Positions 54,801-64,000 of a stretch of DNA of 64,000 bases are shown here, piece after piece. Every line of letters starts with the position of its first letter. Position 1 is the first letter of the stretch. The translations under genes were made by a program, and so were the position numbers. The stretch is from Rhopalosiphum padi (lineage: Eukaryota > Arthropoda > Insecta > Hemiptera > Aphididae). The stretch lies in assembly GCF_020882245.1 (NCBI RefSeq), contig NC_083597.1:82872152-82936151 (forward strand). The letters are read 5' to 3'. Under the pieces are notes generated by a model. The model searched no databases. It saw only the letters and a program-made list of their open reading frames with translations, and was not told where the DNA came from.

Positions 54801-57800
54801 CGAGATACAATAATGGTGTATAATATAAATATATAATATCGAATCATTGTCTCTATACGTGTTATTTTGTACACCCTGTAGGTATGTAATACTATTCAGT
54901 TGATATTTTATGACATTATTTTTTTTTTTAAATTTCATATCACGTTTTATTCGATTGAAGTAGGTGGTACTTCTAGTCTTACATACAATAGTAAGTAGAC
55001 AGAGTACCTTATACAGTTATAGTACACAATTGGAACATTTGTTATAATTTTTTTTTTTTTTTTAATTCGACATTTCAATACCTTGTATAAATATTAAAAA
55101 TTATAATCATTATTATAGCTTATAAATATTCAACTGTTGATTATTTATAAGCTCTTATAGATATGAGATAAGAATTAGGAAAATATAAGTGTGGCAATAA
55201 CAAAATGATGCAGTTCTGCTACTAAATCGTTTTGACTTTAACAAGTTTTTAAATGTTACTATTATTAGGTACCAAGTTGTACTCGTAATAAGTTGTAACT
55301 TAAATGTCTTAATTATGATAAAACATTTTATTCAAAACGTTGTATAAACTTTGATTGAAAAAAATAATGTTTATAATATAGCGTAGGTACAAAATTACTG
55401 CATAAATATGGATGTCGTAAAATATATTGTCACATAATGAATAATTATATGGTTGGTGTAAGAGCATACCGATGAATGCATTGATTATACAATGATAGGT
55501 GTTTTTTTAATTTTTTTCTATCTACCATCACATTTTAGAACAGTATAATAATGCTTTGATTTTCAATAATGGGGATGGTTTTTTGTAGCAAATTGGATTG
55601 TGTGAAGTTGGACCGTTATAACAACCAATTTATTTTAAATTAATTTGCAAATATTTGCAAATTGGTTTCAAAATTTACAAAAATCATTTCCAACCCTATT
55701 ATAAAATATCCATATTTTTTTCATTTTTAAATACGAATTTCTATTATCATTACATATTCTTTTCGTTTTATGTATGTATTCATTAAATTTGATAAGTATC
55801 ATGTATAGTACTTTTCATTAGATTTAGATATTCCATACACGGTAATAACTAATAACATTATAACTGCAGGGGTAGCCAACTTGAATATGTTCGCGAATCA
55901 CATGGATAATTACAATGATACTATATAATAAAATATTTATAAATATATTTGTGTAATTCATTTAGCATACTCTTACTTACATTTTTTCCTTTAATAATGA
56001 GACAATTCAAATTATGATTATTAGAATTTTTAAATATATTTAAAGAACATACTTTCGAATTTTTAAGATTTTTCTATTATATTAAGGAGTATTTTGTGGT
56101 GATCAAACTTCTGTTTTTTCAGGCGAAATACCCAGTTTGTGACTGTAAACTGTAGGTAATAATTTATAAGTGGATAATTAATACTTTTAATATTAATGTA
56201 TACTTTATTCAAAACTCGAATTATATTGGATCTAGCATTTATTATACTTGGATTATTTAAAAAAATTATAACTAATGTTGATAAATTAATATTAATTATA
56301 AAAATGTTCAAATCGGTAATTACTATAGTGGCATTACCCCATATCTTTCAAACCTATTATCATTTATCCTTGTAGTACAGAAAATTAAAATAGTTAAATA
56401 ACTTGAGAAGTATTATTCGGTAAATAATTAAAAGTAAAAGTAAAAAAAGTAGCGGAGTTTTCATTTGAAAAACAGAAGTTTGTATCTCTACAGGAAATAA
56501 TAATGTAGAAAAACATTTTAAAAGTATATTATTTATTATTTAAAAAATACAACAATAGGATGTTGAACAACTATATTAAAAAAGGCGTAAACATATTTGG
56601 TGAATCATTCTGTATATTATTATATATATGATTGGTTTGTTGTAGAAATATAAATAAAATATTTACAGTTTTAATAAGTGGTTATATAATATAAAACAAA
56701 ACACGGAGTACATGTTTTGTCTTCTTTAGTTTAATATTAAATTAAAATTAAAATTATTGTTAAATTTATTTATATTGCCATTGTACATATTTTAAGTTTA
56801 ATATTTATATAGCAGGCATAGGTACCGTATAAAACATTAAAATTATTTTTGTTTAGTAACGAATTTGTTTGTTAGATCTTCGTAATAAATGCAAATTGAA
56901 AAATATTCTAAAGAAAACTAACTGTGGCTACTAATGAAGGCTTCCAACTAACAATTAAAAGTTATACTTTATAATTCGTCAGCCTTTTTAGTTATTAAGC
57001 ACAAAAACTAAAAGATATGAAGATTTTCTAAGAAATGTTTTCTTTAATCAATGAATGACGGCTGGACGTTAGTGAAATTTCTTACAGACAAATATGAACA
57101 TCAAGTTTAATCAAATATTATGATAAACAAATACTATGTAACATTAATTATTGAAAAATACCTGTATGCTTAAAAAAACACATACATTATATAACTATAA
57201 TACTACATAGGCCAAAAAATTACATAAAAAATACATATTATGTATAATTATATTAACAGTTCCCAATTATTATTTTTATATATGCTTATATTGATTATTT
57301 TTTATAAGACAATAGATATACTTAAATTTTCCTATTCGTTCATAATTATTATTATTTAGAAATTCGAAAAAATGTAATTTATCACCTCTTAAGAACCCTG
57401 GATATAGATGGTTGGCAAAAAATAAATTATATTTATACAAACTTAATTTCTAAAAATATTTAAAAATATGTGCTGATTTATTAATTAGTTTTCATTAAAT
57501 AGTGAACTTTATTTTTTTGAATATTATTCTATAGATATGGTCCAAATCGTATGGTTAATAAAGTACATTTTCCGATTCATGAATCGACATTTTTATAAGT
57601 TCACATCTAATATTTAAACACGAAACTTAATATATTTATCCAAAGCAATGATTAATTGTTTTAAAAATTAATTTAATGAGCTAATTTTTTCATATCCCCA
57701 TATGGAGCTGATTCAGAAGGTATACAAAATTCCAATTTAAAAAAAAAATATTTTATCTAATAATTGTACTTAACTTTTGCTCTAGATCTATTCCAGCGTA

Positions 57801-59510
57801 GTACGCACATATCAAACGTCTTAAACATATATATTCAAGTATTATACATTTATAGGTTATAGGTATATTATATACATCGTATATTTTAGTAATTATTCGT
57901 AGTACAAATAATTTATATTAAGTATTATTAATATAATATGTTTTAGTTTATCTTTTTAAGCTCAATTTTTAACTTTAAATTTAAAAAGTTTTTAATATGT
58001 TAGTCCTATATTATTATTATTATTATTATTATATAACAATATATACGGTCGAATAATAGCCATTTGGCGATTTTCAGGATTTCAGCCTTAATAAACCTAT
58101 TCGCCATCACCGATTTCGGGTTCCAAACTCGTATCAATAAACCGTATAAATAGTATTGTATAATTGTTATCGTCGATCGTTTTCGTGATTATAACAATAA
58201 ATAATGTATTAAATTAACACAAATTTGAAAATAAAAAAACACAGTTGAATGAGAAAGTACTATATAATGAAGTTTGTTAACCGACAGGTGTGTGTCTTTT
58301 CTGAAGTTAAAGATTTCATTTGATTACATCGTTTGGCGCTTATTATGTTTGTGTGTATATATAAACCGCGGGTATAATATACGGCGGATTGCAGCTGTCA
58401 GTAGGTACATGCCACCGTACACCTATATATTACTTACACTATACGGTCCACGGTTCAACGCCTTTAGTAATCAAAAGTTTCCCTATACTATAAAACCAAT
58501 TCTACCCCTAACGTTTTAAAAACCCATTGCTTTCGAGTCTTGATTATTTTGTCAAGAGGGTTGTGAATCATTATAGCTGCTGTTTTCCCAAACCTTTTTC
58601 CAAAGCATACTCGAAAAGTCTCAATCGTCATTTGTTTTCAACTGTTGGGGATTTTTTTAACATAATATATAGAAATTAAAAAAAATGGTTCACTATGACA
58701 CTTGTGGTATTCTTCTCCGATCCTCACAAGCAAGGGAAGGGTTGGTGGAGATTTAACGGCTTCGCGTACATCGGGCGAGCTTGTTGTAACGAGGGTTGGT
58801 TTTTAAATCCCTCCGTATTTTATTCAACATCATGTGTTGAAATTAATTCTGCATTTAATGATTTTGAAAAAGTATTTTACCAAACGTTTTCGTTACACCG
58901 CGTGTCCAACGTACGCAATAAAAATTATTTTTGCATTCGTTATAATCGTTAAATATAATTATAAAAAAAATGTATAATGCATGCATTATATACATTTCTA
59001 AGTTTATAATGTATAACTATGTTCTATGAAATGTATATATAACGTTTAAGTATAAAAAACATGCCCAAAAATACATGTATTATTTTGTGTCAATGTTTAA
59101 ATACAATTGAAAATTAAGCTTAAATTAAGATAGATCTTGATATTATTTTTTTTACATCCAGTACATCCTACATATTTCAATCTAATATTTATAGCACTGT
59201 TGTTATTATATACGATATTGGTAAATATTATTATATTGTACCCTTTCGTACATCAATAACATTTTTTTTTATTCTTACATAAATAAGCACACTCGCTTAA
59301 GGCTATTGAAAGGTATGTTTGATTAACACACGGGCACCAGTTTCTTACATTTTTCGATACTTATAACATATTTTTTTAATTATTTAGTAGATAGTTTATA
59401 CTTTATAGTATGATAATATTAAACTGCATACGTTTATTTGTAATAAATTGTAATAATATGTGGGCACTGGGTAGTTACAGGCGATGAGTACCACGAGTGA
59501 GTACCTACTA
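54801..59510. other. Intergenic, no gene seen
   Basis: AT-rich throughout. (TTA)n near 58009-58033. Open frames at 56063-56311 (minus), 58274-58519 and 58695-58952 (plus) show no recognisable domain; the last is less AT-driven and has protein-like composition (GKGWWRFNGFAYIGRACCNE) but no family match that I know. Confidence 0.45.
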
Positions 59511-59511
59511 C

Positions 59512-59545
59512 CATTGATTATAAATACTAGTATTTATAATCAATG
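59512..59545. repeat. Perfect 34-bp palindrome
   Basis: CATTGATTATAAATACT is immediately followed by its exact reverse complement AGTATTTATAATCAATG with no spacer. Flanks show a weaker outward extension: GAGTGAGTACCTACTAC on the left against the inverse of the right-hand ACTAATCACTACTCAC. Likely hairpin, MITE centre or binding site; see findings. Confidence 0.85.
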
Positions 59546-60900
59546 ATACTAATCACTACTCACTATGCGTTTCACCGTGTAACACTTGTAATTGTTATTG
59601 GTTGAGACTTTAAGAGTTCTACAGATTGCTGCAGCTATTAATTAATGTGGGGGAAAACTTTTGTGGAAAAACGAGTGTATCGTTATTTTCTCCAGATGTA
59701 TCAATAGAAAAAATCTTTAAATCTTCTTAAATAAATAAAAAATGAATTATTACATGGTTACAGGATTATCATTTATCATCAGTCATCGCATTATTTTTTC
59801 AAATAATTTATAGCGTAGTTATATTATTTAAATAAATCGGTTTCTAAGATTTGAATCGAAGCTATAAAATTAGTTTTAAGACTTGTGTAAAAACAGATAA
59901 TTATGTTGTGATTTAGATTTTGGCGAATAATACGCAATATTTTGCTCCCACCCTATAGATTTTTACCCTGCAGTTGCGCTACTGGCTGCAGTATGTAAAT
60001 ATCGTATCGTTTATTCATCTATGTATACAAATGTACGCGCACTGCAAGTTGCGACAACATTATAATATATATACATATAGTATATAAGTATAATAAGTAT
60101 ACATTGCTGGAGCGCTTGGCTAAAACGAGCGTCACTAGACCATACTGCACGCGGTAAAGCTGCACGCAACAAGGGAGAAGTAGACGAAGACGATATACGA
60201 TGACTTCATAATATTATATTATGTAACTGAGGTGTACGCGTCTTAGAGTCGGCACAAAAATGTATACATATACACATATTTAATATTATAATATTATATA
60301 CACATATATGTATATTATATTATCGTTATATACATATATAAGCCGCGCAAACAGTGCGTATTGTTTTTTTTCACCACCGTATTATTATATGGCATTGATC
60401 TACATATATACACGACACACACGTGTAGGTATATAATAATATGTATATGTTTGTATACATTATGCGCGGGCGGAAGCTTCGATGCGACGACAACAATAAT
60501 AGCACTGTATACAGTAATAATAAAATAATACAATGCGACGACGGCGAGAAGGAAAAAAAATCTCTTTTTTTTTGTTTTTTGTTATTCATCCGAAGGGATT
60601 TACACAAGTTTTATAGCTGTTAAACGTCGGTGCGTAAAAATTATTGTTTTCTCCGGTGGCGACGGCGGGTGACGCCGCGAGACGAGCGCGACGGAGCGGC
60701 CGGTGGCGAAGGTTACCGGCGTCGGCGGCGGCGCTGTGTCGGGGGTGGAAGAGGAGGTCCCGGAGGCGTGGACTCTGTTCAATTTGAAGCGCATTATTCA
60801 TACACGCGCCACACAAACAGACGGACCTCGATCGTTTTCTGCGTAAAATTACTACGTACAACAGTGCATAACATAATGCATATAAAACAAAAATATATTT
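59546..60900. promoter_or_regulatory. Candidate promoter/first-exon block (60.0-60.9 kb)
   Basis: The section 60600-60800 is strongly GC-rich (CGGCGG/GGCGAC words), the most GC-biased patch in the right third of the window. Overlapping open frames on both strands (60586-60861 minus, 60600-60794 minus, 60630-60902 plus) are arginine/glycine/alanine-rich and cannot be assigned. By analogy with the 25-kb block, this could be the promoter or 5' exon of a gene outside the window; direction unknown. Confidence 0.35.
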
Positions 60901-63900
60901 AGTAACCTATGTTTATGTTTTTTTAATCGTGAATTATATAATATATCGTCATATTGCACGCGTTCGTCGTCCCGGACCGTCGTCAACACAACACAATATA
61001 CAAGTCAACCAGGTAAAAATAGTGTAAGATATACCTAATACCTTGTGCCTTTTTATAATTTGCGCTTTATTAAATTTATAATGGGTATAATATTATGATT
61101 ACGAAATATAAAGAGTTTATGACTTATGCTATATTATGAGAACATAAACTGCTATAGTGGTATTTATCACTACGTCTTTTAGATTTTTTTTTTGATGCGA
61201 TGACATATATACGTATAATTATTGAATATATAACAATAATGTGACTCGTTTTTTGGCCACTTTTGACGCTTTCCTATATGAAATAATTTTTTGAAAATTG
61301 TGTCAATCTTTTAGCTAATTATAGCATTTTGAATATGCATAATTTTTGGTCTTTCAGTTGAATTTTGAGTACAATTTGAAAATTTTAGTTTACGGCGATA
61401 AAAGCTATGTAATATTTACTCGTATTGTCCTAACTATATATAAATCAAAACTCGTTTCTCTAAATTTTATATTCTATAGAAAATATATGTTATTCACGGG
61501 CTATAGTGGAATCATGTATATTTTCTTTTAATAAAAATATGTTCTTTAATTTAAGATTTAGTTATTTTGCTATAGTAAGTTTATAAATTTATGTTTTAAC
61601 TTTTGATCATTTAAATACTAATTAATTATAAATATTTTAATATTTCAATAATTTCATAAATACTTTTTTTTGTCTTAAATGTTTAAAATGTATATTATTG
61701 TGATATATTATTTTTAGAACTGTAGGTACATAATATTATATATACATTGAATATAATAGGTATGTTATAGGTTGAGTTGAGATTAAAATTATTATGCAAT
61801 TTTGATATATTATATTGTCTTTAAATTTTGATTCCTTAATCCTTAAGTCCCTTCTTAAGGGCCTTAAATATATAAACAAATTAAAGTATGCTGTTTTTAT
61901 GATTATATATTATAATAATCCATACTTTATTTATTTTTAATTTAACAATTATTTCAATAATATCCATGAATAAAATAAAATATATAATTGTACAATATGT
62001 TCGAATAAACGAGCGGTATTTAATTTTAAATTTGTATAATCATCATGCATAGTAAAAAATGTATAAATATTTTTCTGACGAGTACTATAATTACTACGGT
62101 AAAAGACAATAATTTTCTGATCAAAGTTTTACATCCTTATAGGGGTAATACATATTTATGTTGCTATGTTTCAAACGGAAAGAAGGGATATATTATATTT
62201 ACATATATAATGTTTGTATGTGATTAAAAATTGATTAACTTCACAAATATTGACAATTTTAAAATCATAAATAATAATAATATAATATATAAAATTGCAT
62301 GTAATTCATATATTATTATAGTTTATAAGATCTAAAAATTGAATACATATTAACATATACAATATACATAGTTCAAACATTTCAAAAGTTGTTAAATGTC
62401 AAAAAAATTAATTTTTATAATTTTACGACGATATTATTAATAGAATAATTTTTATTGAAAATAATTTTGATTGGAAATTAATAATTAATAAATAATAAAA
62501 TAAGATTACTCGGTACATACTTACTCATATTACATTTTTTTATCACAATGTATTGAGTAACTTATTAGGTTTTGTTATTATCTATAGTCATGATATTTAC
62601 TTAAACTTTTTTGGTCAACTTTAAATATTGAAAATATTTTATTAACTTAAGTAAGCCGAATTCTACTTAAAATCGTAGGATCTTATAATATCCATACTTA
62701 TATATTATATTTTTAAAATTTTTTTTCTTAACATTTTATTAGGTTATTATTTAGTATTAATTTTTACTTAATAACCATATAAATTTGCGTAAAATTCATG
62801 TAGAAAAAGTTTTATACCGCCATTCGCGGTTATTTGGATCAAACACTAAATTAAATTACCTGAATAATTTAACACAACATTTTGTATAAAATAATGTAAA
62901 TATGATATTTCTTAACATTTAAAAAATCTTAATATAAAGATTTATTTTTATGATATAAATTATAATAAAAATAAAAAACATTTTTAACGAGGCAAGACTG
63001 CATAAAACATTTGGAGTTCACTTATAGTTCCATTGTTCCAAAAAAATACTAAATAGTAAATAAGTAATGCATCATCTGCAGAAAAGTTGAACTTCTTATA
63101 GTCTACTGAGAATTTGAAAAACTTCGCTCTAGATGATCAAACAAATAATGTATCTACTATATTATAATAAATATAAAATACTAATTGAATCAAAGTTAAA
63201 AGTAAACAATATTATATTATAAGCCGGTGAACATAGTGAAAAATCCGTCCTTTTTCATATCACGCAACTCTCTATAAATTAGGATGGCTAAGATTAAAAT
63301 TCACTTAAAATACAAGCTAAGCACAGAAAAAAAATAATAATACGTTATACGTAATATTAACACTAATATGTTATTAGATATAACTGAAAAAGTGAACATC
63401 ATCGTTAAATCTTCACAAAAACAAGTAATCAAATATAGACTATAGTGAACTATATCATTCATGGGTTAATAATAATTAAGCTCTATATCTATATTAATAA
63501 TATCAATTGTAAAATGCTTTTGTGTAATATTCAGTAAGTTAATGTATAATATTTTTTTATTTTACTTATTATTTAATGTGACGATTCAGATCGTTAATAG
63601 TCAATAATAAAATGAAAACACAACTTTTGTGAGCACTTTTTTTCTGCTCTCATTCTGTTGACAATAAGATGGTTGATGGCTCGTTTATTTAATATACATA
63701 CGTACATATATCATATGTGTACACGCTTTGAAATATTTGTTAAAAGTTCTGTCGACAAGTCCAAGTTCATAGAGATTATGGTAATTTTCAACTAAAATCC
63801 CGGGGCAATAAACTTTCCATGTTGCTTCAAATTGTTTAAAGTGCCATTTTTAATACCTCTTGCAACAGACAATATGATAATATTGTTATTATCTGCTCGG

Positions 63901-64000
63901 GTAACTTAAATTATTCAAAATTCCGTTAGCCTACACCGATCATCAATATTAATAAATATATTTTTTTTACCCTCGCGATATTTGCAAAATGACGTCATTA
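60901..64000. other. Intergenic, nothing recognised
   Basis: AT-rich to the window end, no supported exon, RNA gene or bounded mobile element. Small frames at 61346-61531 and 62045-62227 look like chance. Confidence 0.5.

Overview
The window is eukaryotic nuclear DNA, very AT-rich, with short GT-AG introns, long AT-microsatellite-rich non-coding stretches and a high density of small transposon remnants. Protein content and texture (runs of TA/TAA, recurrent GTAGGTA/TACCTA words, TTAA-flanked MITEs) point to an insect, most likely an aphid; the aphid call is inference, not proven from the sequence. By hand-splicing, four protein-coding genes can be reconstructed with consistent reading phase.

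Layout: (1) 1-3.5 kb, no gene. (2) 3700-9379 minus strand, six exons of a PAQR3-type seven-transmembrane receptor. A plausible 38-codon first coding exon lies about 15.7 kb upstream at 25046-25159, inside a GC-rich, CGT-repeat-bearing promoter-like block (25.0-26.2 kb). The intron carries several MITEs. (3) 26.3-36.8 kb, non-coding, with a dead jockey-like non-LTR reverse transcriptase (about 31.2-32.3 kb, minus), a 588-bp TTAA MITE and hAT-like fragments. (4) 36822-38918 minus strand, GAR1, the H/ACA snoRNP subunit, four exons, 228 aa. (5) 39563-47381 plus strand, a 53BP1 (TP53BP1) homologue, 15 exons, 860 aa: tandem Tudor, a short motif resembling the ubiquitylation-dependent recruitment motif, and tandem BRCT. 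GAR1 and 53BP1 are divergent, with 644 bp between start codons. (6) 49014-50879 minus strand, mitochondrial NAD-isocitrate dehydrogenase alpha subunit, six exons, 358 aa, convergent with 53BP1. (7) 51-64 kb, no gene recognised; microsatellite-dense, with two GC-richer blocks (52.5-54.8 kb and 60.0-60.9 kb) that could be promoters or first exons of genes beyond the window.

The genes have unrelated housekeeping or signalling roles (Golgi/Raf signalling, rRNA pseudouridylation and telomerase RNP, double-strand-break repair, TCA cycle); nothing suggests a shared pathway. I found no clearly new biological system. The most interesting items are the compact insect 53BP1 with a recognisable nucleosome/ubiquitin-reading module, two MITE families that both use TTAA target sites (one copy of each sits in a 53BP1 intron), and a perfect 34-bp palindrome at 59.5 kb.
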